From Clostridia bacterium (GTDB lineage Bacteria > Bacillota > Clostridia > Christensenellales > Pumilibacteraceae), in the NCBI GenBank assembly GCA_900762945.1, contig CAAFIN010000053.1, positions 1 to 5,648 on the forward strand: a stretch of DNA of 5,648 bases, written 5' to 3'. Position numbers and translations under genes: made by a program. Below the pieces are notes generated by a model. That model had not been told where the DNA came from and ran no database searches. It was given only the letters and a program-made list of their open reading frames with translations. Each line of letters begins with the position of its first letter. Position 1 is the first letter of the stretch. This document shows, piece by piece, positions 1-5,554 of this stretch.

Positions 1-1
1 A

Positions 2-835
2 GAATTTTCGGTGTCGGTCGAACACGATCGGTTGTTCGGTGCAGCGATATTATTAAAACGCACGCTCGTAAATATCCTATCCAACGCGGTAAAATACAAC
101 CGCCCGGGCGGATTCGTGCAGTTAGAGGCAACCGAAACTGCGTCGGACGATAAGACGGCGAGGTTTAAGATAGTCGTCGCCGATAACGGCACGGGCATGA
201 GCGAAGAATTTATGAAAGTCATGTACGAGCCGTTCGCGCAGGAAAATTCCGACCCGTCTGGCAGCGCGAGAAACGGAGCCGGACTGGGACTGCCTATCGT
301 CAAAAAAGCGGTGGAAATCATGGGCGGCGAAATCTCCGTTGTCAGCGAAAAGAATAAGGGCACGACGTTTACGCTCGATCTGCCGTTCGAAATCTCGGGC
401 GGAACGGAAATTCCGCATGCTTCCGCCACGGACGACAAGCCGCTTTGCGGACTGAATATTCTGCTCGCCGAGGACAACGACCTCAACCGCGAGTTCGCCG
501 AGTTTATTCTCGCCACGCGCGGCGCGACCGTCACGAGCGCGACTAACGGCAGAGAGGCTGTGGAAAAGTTCGTTTCCTCGCCCGCCGGAACGTTCGATCT
601 GGCGATTATGGACGTAATGATGCCGGTGACGGACGGCATAGAAGCGACGAAAGAAATACGAAATTCCGATAAACCCGGCGCGGGCGCAATACCGATAATC
701 GCCATGACTGCCAACGGCTTTGCCGATGACGTGGAAAGAGTGCTTGCGGCCGGCATGAACGCGCACATATCGAAGCCCGTTGACGCGGACAAACTCGTCG
801 AAACCATACTGCGGCTCGTCGGCAAAAAACGGTAA
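2..835 (+). CDS. Hybrid histidine kinase, C-terminal part (HATPase + receiver), 5' truncated by window
   Basis: C-terminal part of a hybrid sensor kinase. The frame is open from base 2, so the sensor and the phosphoaccepting His (DHp) domain lie upstream of the window; the GTG at 11 is not taken as the start because the ATPase domain is already under way. Counting the codon at 11 as residue 1, the N-box is LVNILSNAVKYN (19-30), the G1 box DNGTG (58-62), the F-box YEPFAQE (72-78) and the G2 box GAGLGL (89-94), which together form a complete ATP-binding fold. After a linker a receiver domain starts near residue 148, with the acidic pair E154-D155, phosphoacceptor D201 in MDVMMP, conserved T233 and K255 in SKPV. 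All catalytic residues of both modules are present. By family knowledge, phosphate passes from His to D201 and then to an HPt protein, and a separate HPt gene follows 33 nt downstream. The signal sensed and the output are not visible. Confidence 0.95.
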   Translation, partial: EFSVSVEHDRLFGAAILLKRTLVNILSNAVKYNRPGGFVQLEATETASDDKTARFKIVVADNGTGMSEEFMKVMYEPFAQENSDPSGSARNGAGLGLPIVKKAVEIMGGEISVVSEKNKGTTFTLDLPFEISGGTEIPHASATDDKPLCGLNILLAEDNDLNREFAEFILATRGATVTSATNGREAVEKFVSSPAGTFDLAIMDVMMPVTDGIEATKEIRNSDKPGAGAIPIIAMTANGFADDVERVLAAGMNAHISKPVDADKLVETILRLVGKKR

Positions 836-868
836 TGATTAAAAGCAATAAAATTCGGAGGTGCGGTT

Positions 869-1237
869 GTGGATACGCGCAAACTTTATGAAAGTCTTGG
901 TGAAAATTTCGACGCGGTGGCGGCGCGTTTCGGCTCGACCGATATGGTAGGGCGTTTTGCGATGAAATTCGCGGGCGATCCGAGTTTCGATACGCTTAAA
1001 CTCGGACTCGAAAACCGCGACGGGCAGCAGGCGTTCCGCGCGGCGCACACGTTAAAAGGCGTTGCCGCCACGCTCGGGTTTACCCGGCTCGCGGCAGTCG
1101 CTTCGGAGCTTACCGAGTCGCTTCGCGGCGGCGGGATAACGGACGAAGCGCAACCGCTTTACGAAAAGGTCGAAGCCGAGTACGAGCGGGTTATAGACGC
1201 GCTGAAGTCTTTCGGCAGGGATAACGGCAAAGAATAG
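869..1237 (+). CDS. HPt (histidine phosphotransfer) domain protein, 122 aa
   Basis: A stand-alone HPt protein, cytoplasmic and probably an all-alpha four-helix bundle. The active-site signature AAHTLKGVAATLG (58-70) places the phosphorylatable histidine at His60, followed by the expected Lys63-Gly64. The 122-residue length is usual for a single-domain HPt. The start is GTG at 869, chosen because a clean GGAGG (857-861) sits 7 nt upstream and no in-frame ATG has a comparable site. The gene follows the hybrid kinase with a 33-nt gap and no terminator between, so the two are probably one transcript. Inference: it accepts phosphate from the receiver domain of that kinase and passes it to a response regulator encoded elsewhere. 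No clear Rho-independent terminator follows; only a weak 4-bp hairpin (1240-1250) is seen. Confidence 0.92.
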   Translation: MDTRKLYESLGENFDAVAARFGSTDMVGRFAMKFAGDPSFDTLKLGLENRDGQQAFRAAHTLKGVAATLGFTRLAAVASELTESLRGGGITDEAQPLYEKVEAEYERVIDALKSFGRDNGKE

Positions 1238-1300
1238 AGCGCAATCTGCGAGGAGCGGCTTTTCCCGAAAAATAACGGACGGTAAAGCGCGCGTTTCCGC

Positions 1301-1330
1301 TTGACGGCGGCGCGGGGATCGTGGTACAAT
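1301..1330 (+). promoter_or_regulatory. Sigma-A type extended -10 promoter for the riboswitch operon
   Basis: The -35 box TTGACG (1301-1306, 5/6 to consensus) and the -10 box TACAAT (1325-1330, 5/6) are separated by 18 nt. The -10 is preceded by TGG, an extended -10 (TGn) element. The predicted transcription start near 1336-1338 lies only a few bases before helix P1 of the aptamer at 1341, the spacing expected when a promoter is built to transcribe a riboswitch leader. Confidence 0.85.
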
Positions 1331-1340
1331 AACACGCGGT

Positions 1341-1401
1341 AACGTATAAGCCCGTAATACGGTCGGGCGTTTCTACCGACTGCCCCGCAGTCAACTACGT
1401 T
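1341..1401 (+). promoter_or_regulatory. Purine riboswitch aptamer, guanine-type (C at specificity position)
   Basis: The order of helices and conserved joints matches the purine aptamer. P1 is AACGTA (1341-1346) with TACGTT (1396-1401). J1/2 carries TAA (1347-1349). P2 is GCCCG (1350-1354) with CGGGC (1364-1368), closing a T-T pair and a 7-nt L2 AATACGG whose GG (1361-1362) normally pairs with CC in L3. J2/3 is TTTCTACC (1370-1377), the hallmark of the family. P3 is GACTG (1378-1382) with CAGTC (1388-1392). J3/1 is AAC (1393-1395), so the base equivalent to position 74 is C1395, which by established work specifies guanine or hypoxanthine, whereas U would specify adenine. Unusual: P3 is short, C1377 faces A1393 where a C-G pair is usual, and L3 is only CCCCG, or GCCCCGC if the last pair opens, lacking the usual A-rich half. 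Specificity is inferred from sequence, not shown. Confidence 0.85.
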
Positions 1402-1429
1402 GATTTGCGGGATAAGTGTACGCCCGCGA
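1384..1429 (+). promoter_or_regulatory. Riboswitch expression platform: anti-aptamer hairpin versus antiterminator
   Basis: Two alternative helices share TGCGGG (1406-1411). Anti-aptamer: CCCGCA (1384-1389) pairs with TGCGGG (1406-1411), then G1390-T1405, then TCAAC (1391-1395) with GTTGA (1399-1403), leaving T1404 bulged and a 3-nt loop TAC. This uses the 3' strands of aptamer P3 and P1, so it cannot coexist with the bound aptamer. Antiterminator: TTGCGGG (1405-1411) pairs with CCCGCGA (1423-1429), 7 bp with one wobble and an 11-nt loop, which takes the 5' strand of the terminator. Inference: with ligand, the aptamer holds 1388-1401, freeing TTGCGGG to form the antiterminator, so transcription continues. 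Without ligand, the anti-aptamer hairpin traps TGCGGG and the terminator forms. The logic is read by eye; no folding energies were computed. Confidence 0.65.
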
Positions 1430-1446
1430 TTAAACGGGCATTTTTT
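1422..1446 (+). terminator. Riboswitch-controlled Rho-independent terminator
   Basis: GCCCG (1422-1426) pairs with CGGGC (1435-1439) around an 8-nt loop, followed by A and six T (1441-1446). It lies between the aptamer and the start codon at 1472, in the normal place for an attenuator. Its left arm overlaps the right arm of the antiterminator (1423-1429). In read-through RNA the right arm can re-pair downstream: GGGCAT (1436-1441) is complementary to ATGCCC (1447-1452), which leaves the Shine-Dalgarno (1458-1463) open. Confidence 0.8.
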
Positions 1447-1471
1447 ATGCCCTTAAAAAGGAGATAAGAGT

Positions 1472-2839
1472 ATGTATTACGACGTAATAGTCATAGGCGC
1501 GGGACCGGGCGGCATTTTCGCCGCTTACGAACTGAGAAACAGCGGGCTGAAAATCGCCGTGTTCGAAGCGGGCGGCGCGCTTTCCGAAAGAAAATGCCCC
1601 ATCGACGGCGTGAAAGTCAAGAGTTGCGTGGGGTGCAAGACTTGCTCGATTATGTCGGGCTTCGGCGGAGCGGGCGCGTTCTCGGACGGAAAATATAACA
1701 TAACCAACGACTTCGGAGGCAATCTCTGGGAGCATATCGGCAAACAGCGCGCGCTGGAACTTATGGAATACGTCGATACGATCAACATTTCGTACGGCGG
1801 CGAGAAAACGCGGCTTTTCTCTACGGCGGGCACGAAGTTTCATAAGATCTGCATGCAGAACAAACTGAATCTTCTCAACGCGAAAGTCCGCCACCTCGGC
1901 ACGGACATCAATTACGAAGTGCTTAGCAACCTTTATAACGAACTGAAAGACAAGGTGGATTTTTACTTCCACACGCCCGTGGTCACCGTGAAAAAGACGG
2001 AAAACGGCTACGAAGTCGTCACGGCGAAAAAGGTCTATACTTGCCGCGACTGTATAATTTCGGTGGGAAGAAGCGGCAGTAAGTGGATGCAGTCGCTTTG
2101 CCGCGAATTGAATATCCCCACGCTGTCCAATCGCGTCGACCTCGGCGTGAGAGTGGAACTGAACGCGGAGATTTTCGAGCATTTAACAAACGAACTTTAC
2201 GAAAGCAAGATCGTGTACAAGACCGAGAAGTGCGAGGACTACGTGCGCACGTTCTGTATGAACCCGCGCGGCGTGGTGGTCAACGAGAACACCAACGGCA
2301 TAATCACCGTCAACGGTCACAGTTTCGAGGGCGAGGACAAAAAGACGAACAACACGAACTTCGCGCTGCTCGTCAGCAAGCATTTTTCCGAGCCGTTCAA
2401 GGACAGCAACGGTTACGGCGAGAGTATAGCGCGGCTTTCCAACATGCTGGGCGGCGGCGTAATCGTTCAGCGCTTCGGCGACCTCGTGCGCGGCAGAAGA
2501 AGCACCCGCGAGAGGATAGAAGAGAACTTCGTCACGCCCACGCTCAACGCTACCCCGGGTGACCTCAGTCTGGTGATTCCCAAGCGAATTTTGGACGGCA
2601 TTATCGAGATGATTTACGCGCTCGACAATATTGCCAAAGGCACCGCCAACGACGAAACGCTCCTCTACGGCGTGGAAGTCAAGTTCTACAATATGGAAGT
2701 GGAAACGGACGAAAACCTCGAAACGAAATACAAGGGATTGTACGTCATCGGCGACGGCAGCGGCTCCACGCACTCGCTGTCGCACGCTTCCGCAAGCGGC
2801 GTATTCGCGGCTCGCCGTATTCTCGAAACCCGCGCGTAG
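1472..2839 (+). CDS. FAD-dependent dehydrogenase of the COG2509 type, 455 aa
   Basis: A soluble flavoprotein of the uncharacterised FAD-dependent dehydrogenase group (COG2509 by remembered signature). The N-terminal Rossmann dinucleotide motif is GAGPGG (9-14) with the acidic end of the second strand at E32. A cysteine cluster follows at C42, C52, C55 and C58 (CPxxG...CxxCxxC), running into the family signature SGFGGAGAFSDGK (62-74). A second FAD-contacting motif, GLYVIGDGSG (422-431), stands near the C-terminus with HSLSHASASG, as in many FAD oxidoreductases. There is no signal peptide or membrane segment. The start is ATG 1472 with AAGGAG (1458-1463) 8 nt upstream. It is the first gene behind the purine riboswitch and its attenuator, so its expression should respond to a purine. 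The next gene begins 10 nt after the stop, which suggests co-transcription. The substrate is unknown; the cysteines could be structural, redox-active or metal-binding, and this cannot be decided here. Confidence 0.9.
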   Translation: MYYDVIVIGAGPGGIFAAYELRNSGLKIAVFEAGGALSERKCPIDGVKVKSCVGCKTCSIMSGFGGAGAFSDGKYNITNDFGGNLWEHIGKQRALELMEYVDTINISYGGEKTRLFSTAGTKFHKICMQNKLNLLNAKVRHLGTDINYEVLSNLYNELKDKVDFYFHTPVVTVKKTENGYEVVTAKKVYTCRDCIISVGRSGSKWMQSLCRELNIPTLSNRVDLGVRVELNAEIFEHLTNELYESKIVYKTEKCEDYVRTFCMNPRGVVVNENTNGIITVNGHSFEGEDKKTNNTNFALLVSKHFSEPFKDSNGYGESIARLSNMLGGGVIVQRFGDLVRGRRSTRERIEENFVTPTLNATPGDLSLVIPKRILDGIIEMIYALDNIAKGTANDETLLYGVEVKFYNMEVETDENLETKYKGLYVIGDGSGSTHSLSHASASGVFAARRILETRA

Positions 2840-2845
2840 GGAGAG
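2838..2845 (+). promoter_or_regulatory. Shine-Dalgarno deciding the start at 2850
   Basis: AGGGAGAG overlaps the stop of the flavoprotein gene and ends just before the ATG at 2850, with about 6 nt from GGGAG to the start. The same frame is open further upstream to 2631, but that stretch lies inside the flavoprotein gene in another frame and reads as low-complexity T/R/S/K-rich sequence. This site fixes the start at 2850. Confidence 0.8.
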
Positions 2846-2849
2846 AAAA

Positions 2850-3908
2850 ATGAAGAACGAAATCTTTTCGGGTAAATGGGGTAAATGCCATTGTCAGGGT
2901 ATGACTATGGATCGCGAGCGCAAGTATATTTACTACTCGTTCACGACCGTGCTTGTCAAGACGGACGCCGACGGCAATCTTATCGGCTACGTCGACAATA
3001 TCGCGGGGCATCTCGGTTGTATCGATTATTGCGACGCCGACGGTAAAATCTATGCTTCGCTCGAGTATAAAAACGACGCTATCGGCAGGGGTATTCTCGG
3101 CAAAATCGGCAAAGCGGACGTCGAACTGCGCGACGGATTCTATATCGCAATATTCGATGGCAATAAGATCGATCGCCCGGGTATGAACGCGGCGACGGAC
3201 GGAGTGATGACCGCGGCATACCTGAAAACCGTGTACGACGATTATTCGGGCAGCGTGACGGCGGACGGCAGAACCGTGCCGCATATTCACGGCTGTTCCG
3301 GTATCGACGGGCTGGCGATAGGCCCGGATTTCGGCGACAGAGGAGGCAAAGAATATCTGCATGTATGCTACGGCGTTTACGGCGATGAAACGCGCGCCGA
3401 TAACGATTATCAGGTCATACTTCAATACGATATTGCGGAACTGAACGTGACCGCGAAACCGCTTGACGAATCGGATATGCACCGTTCCGGCGCGAAAAAT
3501 CCGCGCAACAAATATTACCTGTACACCGGTAACACGACTTACGGCGTGCAGAACCTCGAATACGACGAATTCACCGGCGATTATTTCGCCTGTGTGTACA
3601 CGGGGCACAAACCACAGTTTCCGAACTATCCGATGTTCGTCATCGACGGCGGCAAATCGGCGAAAGAAGAACCGCTTGTCGGTTGCGGCGGAGAAACCGG
3701 TCGGGTTCTGGCGTTGAAAGAAACGGGTGAGAGCGGAAACGGCATTTCCGGCGTTAATTTCCCGCTGGGCAGCATGGGCGTACACTCGCTCGGTGACGGC
3801 GAGTTCTATTTCGTCGATCCGGTGTGGGACGATCCGGACAATCTGTCTGTGAAGTGCGTTCGCTATCGTCTGACCGACCGCGGCAAACTCGCGTTTATAA
3901 AGGAATAA
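2850..3908 (+). CDS. Uncharacterised probable beta-propeller protein, 352 aa
   Basis: I do not recognise a named function. The sequence is rich in aromatic-ended beta strands followed by Asp/Gly turns, such as KYIYYSFTTVLVKTDADGN (25-43) and HLGCIDYCDADGKIYASLEY (54-73). Later stretches are of the same kind: HIHGCSGIDGLAIGPDFG (145-162), then NTTYGVQNLEYDEFTGDYF and VHSLGDGEFYFVDP towards the end. This repeating pattern resembles blades of a beta-propeller, without a clear NHL, Kelch or WD signature. There is no signal peptide or membrane segment, so it is probably cytoplasmic. Cys and His are clustered near the N-terminus (C13, H14, C15). It follows the COG2509-type flavoprotein by 10 nt with no terminator between them, and a terminator follows its stop, so the two genes form one unit under the purine riboswitch. 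A joint role, such as enzyme plus substrate- or nucleotide-binding partner, is only inference. Confidence 0.85.
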   Translation: MKNEIFSGKWGKCHCQGMTMDRERKYIYYSFTTVLVKTDADGNLIGYVDNIAGHLGCIDYCDADGKIYASLEYKNDAIGRGILGKIGKADVELRDGFYIAIFDGNKIDRPGMNAATDGVMTAAYLKTVYDDYSGSVTADGRTVPHIHGCSGIDGLAIGPDFGDRGGKEYLHVCYGVYGDETRADNDYQVILQYDIAELNVTAKPLDESDMHRSGAKNPRNKYYLYTGNTTYGVQNLEYDEFTGDYFACVYTGHKPQFPNYPMFVIDGGKSAKEEPLVGCGGETGRVLALKETGESGNGISGVNFPLGSMGVHSLGDGEFYFVDPVWDDPDNLSVKCVRYRLTDRGKLAFIKE

Positions 3909-3923
3909 AATTTTACGCATAAA

Positions 3924-3957
3924 CCCCGCGAAACGTTAGACAGAGAGCGGGGCTTTT
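3924..3957 (+). terminator. Rho-independent terminator of the riboswitch operon
   Basis: CCCCGC (3924-3929) pairs with GCGGGG (3947-3952) around a 17-nt loop, followed by C and TTTT (3954-3957). It begins 16 nt after the stop of the beta-propeller gene. The long loop is unusual and contains the -35 box of the next promoter. Confidence 0.7.
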
Positions 3958-3965
3958 GCTATACT
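3937..3965 (+). promoter_or_regulatory. Sigma-A type promoter for galM
   Basis: The -35 TAGACA (3937-3942, 5/6) and -10 TATACT (3960-3965, 5/6) have a 17-nt spacer. The -35 lies in the loop of the upstream terminator and the spacer covers its right arm and T-run. It gives galM its own transcript with a leader of about 45 nt. Confidence 0.7.
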
Positions 3966-4018
3966 ATTAGCGGAATTACCCGCGCGATAATAAGTCGGGC
4001 GGAAAAGGAGAGAATACT

Positions 4019-5047
4019 ATGGTAAAAAAGACTTATACTTTTACGGACGAGTGCGGCACCGTCGACGTTTATACGCTGACTAACGCCGCCGGTATGAAAA
4101 TGGAAGTGTCCACGCTTGGCGGCAGAATACTTACGCTCACCGCACCCGACCGAAACGGGAAAATGAGCGACGTTCTTATGGGGCTTGCCCGTCCCGAGGA
4201 TTACGTAAACAATCACCCGTACTACGGCGCGTTTATCGGCCGATACGGCAACCGTATCGGCGGCGCGAAATTCACGTTGAACGGCAAGACTTACGAACTC
4301 GAAAAAAACAACGGCAACAATATGCTCCACGGCGGATTCAAGGGATTCGATCAACGCGTTATGACCGCGAAAATCGACGGCGACGCGCTCGTGCTTACCT
4401 ACCGTTCGCCCGACGGCGAGTGCGGTTTTCCCGGTAACCTCGACGTGGACGTAAAGTACGAACTCACCGACGACAACGAAGTGAAACTTACTTACGACGC
4501 GGTTTCCGACGCGGACACGCTGTGCAACCTTACCAATCACGCGTACTTCAATATCGGCGACGATGACACCGTGCTGGATCACGTTCTCGATATCAACGCT
4601 TCCCGCATAACTCCCGTCGACGACGAACTTATCCCGCATAACGACTTTATGGATATTATCGGCACGCCTTACTCGTTCAAGGGCGGCGTGAAGCTGGGCG
4701 AGAATATGTTCTCCAAAGACCACATGATCGACCTTTGCCACGGCTTCGACTTTAACTATTGTCTTGACCGCAAGACCGAAAACGAACTCGAGTTCTGCGC
4801 TTCCGTCTACGACGAGAAGTCGGGTAGATATATGGAGTGCTACACCACGCTTCCCGGCGTGCAACTGTACACCTCGAACACCGTCAAAGGATCGGTCGGC
4901 AAGAAAATCTACGAGAATTACGCGGCGCTTTGCCTCGAAACACAGGGCTTCCCGAATTCGCCGAACTGCCCTGCTTACCCCTCGACCGTCCTCAGAAAAG
5001 GCGAGAAATACCACACCGAAACCGTCTACAAGTTTTCCGTCAAGTAA
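4019..5047 (+). CDS. galM: Aldose 1-epimerase (mutarotase), 342 aa
   Basis: Interconverts the alpha and beta anomers of aldohexoses such as galactose and glucose, feeding the Leloir pathway; a cytoplasmic beta-sandwich enzyme. The sequence carries the family signature: GRYGNRI with substrate-binding R79, LHGG with H104, NLTNHAYFN with the catalytic acid H174, and LCLETQGFPNSPN with the catalytic base E307. All key residues are intact and 342 residues is the normal length. The start is ATG 4019 with AAGGAG (4005-4010) 8 nt upstream. No other galactose gene (galK, galT, galE) or transporter is in the window, and galM has its own promoter and terminator, so it is probably a housekeeping single-gene unit. 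A related epimerase-like sugar specificity cannot be excluded. Confidence 0.95.
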   Translation: MVKKTYTFTDECGTVDVYTLTNAAGMKMEVSTLGGRILTLTAPDRNGKMSDVLMGLARPEDYVNNHPYYGAFIGRYGNRIGGAKFTLNGKTYELEKNNGNNMLHGGFKGFDQRVMTAKIDGDALVLTYRSPDGECGFPGNLDVDVKYELTDDNEVKLTYDAVSDADTLCNLTNHAYFNIGDDDTVLDHVLDINASRITPVDDELIPHNDFMDIIGTPYSFKGGVKLGENMFSKDHMIDLCHGFDFNYCLDRKTENELEFCASVYDEKSGRYMECYTTLPGVQLYTSNTVKGSVGKKIYENYAALCLETQGFPNSPNCPAYPSTVLRKGEKYHTETVYKFSVK

Positions 5048-5102
5048 GTAGGGATAAAGATAATTATAAGAATAAATACTTGTTTTAAGCAGGGGATTCC
5101 AC

Positions 5103-5149
5103 GAGAAAAGGCGATTGCCCAGGTAAGTTCCGGGCAATCGTCTTTTCTC
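5103..5149 (+). terminator. Long hairpin terminator downstream of galM
   Basis: GAGAAAAGGCGATTGCCC (5103-5120) pairs with GGGCAATCGTCTTTTCTC (5132-5149): 18 bp with a single G-T wobble and an 11-nt loop. The upper half is GC-rich; the lower half is an A-run facing a T-run, so the U-tract is partly inside the stem. This design can stop transcription from either side. It starts 56 nt after the galM stop. Confidence 0.7.
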
Positions 5150-5209
5150 TCTGAATGACGTTTAAGGACGGAAACTGCGCGTTATTATTTTAGCAGACCG
5201 AATTTAAAG

Positions 5210-5341
5210 GCCCACTTGTGTAAAGGGGGCTGGCGGCATAGCCGTCTGGGGGATTGTCGGTGACCGAAAATGCTACTAAAAACCGACAATCCCTCCGTCA
5301 TTTTCTTACGAAAATGCCACCTCCCTTTGCACAAAGGAGGC
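5210..5341. repeat. Branched imperfect palindrome, MITE-like intergenic element (132 bp)
   Basis: The ends are inverted: GCC (5210-5212) with GGC (5339-5341), then TTGTGTAAAGGGGGCTGGC (5216-5234) with GCCACCTCCCTTTGCACAA (5316-5334), matching at 15 of 19 positions. The core is GGGATTGTCGGT (5250-5261) perfectly inverted as ACCGACAATCCC (5282-5293). Each arm carries its own side hairpin: GGC-ATA-GCC (5235-5243) on the left and CATTTTC-TTAC-GAAAATG (5299-5316) on the right. From memory, very similar CCTCCCTTT/AAAGGGAGG palindromes are scattered between genes in gut Clostridia, which suggests a non-autonomous mobile or REP-like repeat. Similar flanks (ATTTAAAG at 5202-5209 and ATTTATAAG at 5342-5350) might be a degraded target duplication. 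No protein is encoded. Confidence 0.7.
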
Positions 5342-5404
5342 ATTTATAAGGTCGTTTACTTTTGACATAAAAATACTTAAAATCGAACGCGTACTTTCCG
5401 TTTT

Positions 5405-5542
5405 ACCGCCGTCAGACCTCGGGCGCGACGCGGCGGTGCGTAGCACCGTAAAAATAGTCCGGTGGACTATTTTTAGAAATCTCGGGGAGCAATCTATGAT
5501 TGCGACCTGTGGAGCGTGAGGATCTCCCTCATCAAACCGCTC
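5405..5542. other. Cluster of intergenic hairpins, no gene
   Basis: Several stems follow each other. ACCGCCG (5405-5411) pairs with CGGCGGT (5431-5437), competing with CGGTGC-GTA-GCACCG (5434-5448). Then TAAAAATAGTCC (5449-5460) pairs with GGACTATTTTTA (5464-5475), a 12-bp perfect stem with loop GGT. GCAATC-TAT-GATTGC follows (5489-5503). Last, GAGCG (5512-5516) pairs with CGCTC (5538-5542), enclosing TGAGG (5517-5521) with CCTCA (5527-5531). The stretch has no open frame with a ribosome site. It could be a structured RNA or a mosaic of palindromic repeats; the sequence alone does not decide. Confidence 0.45.
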
Positions 5543-5554
5543 ATTATCCTTAAC

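Noticed and set aside
1238..1270. Terminator after the HPt gene
   Set aside because: Only a 4-bp stem (CGCA/TGCG, 1240-1250) without a following T-run; too weak to call.
1341..1401. Adenine or 2'-deoxyguanosine riboswitch
   Set aside because: The base equivalent to position 74 is C (1395), not T, which argues against adenine. J2/3 is the unaltered TTTCTACC, which argues against the known 2'-dG variants, though the odd L3 leaves some doubt.
2631..2849. In-frame upstream extension of the beta-propeller gene
   Set aside because: It overlaps the conserved C-terminal FAD motif of the previous gene in another frame, reads as low-complexity sequence, and the Shine-Dalgarno at 2838-2845 points to 2850.
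2745..3920. Long antisense open frame opposite the beta-propeller gene (391 codons)
   Set aside because: No recognisable domain; it runs through the flavoprotein 3' end as well, and the opposite strand has good ribosome sites at the real starts.
3959..5137. Long antisense open frame opposite galM (392 codons)
   Set aside because: It lies opposite a gene with every catalytic motif of aldose 1-epimerase and shows no family motif of its own. Such frames arise from the codon bias of the true gene.
5362..5390. Promoter beginning with TTGACA at 5362-5367
   Set aside because: No acceptable -10 box lies 16-18 nt downstream and no gene follows on that strand.
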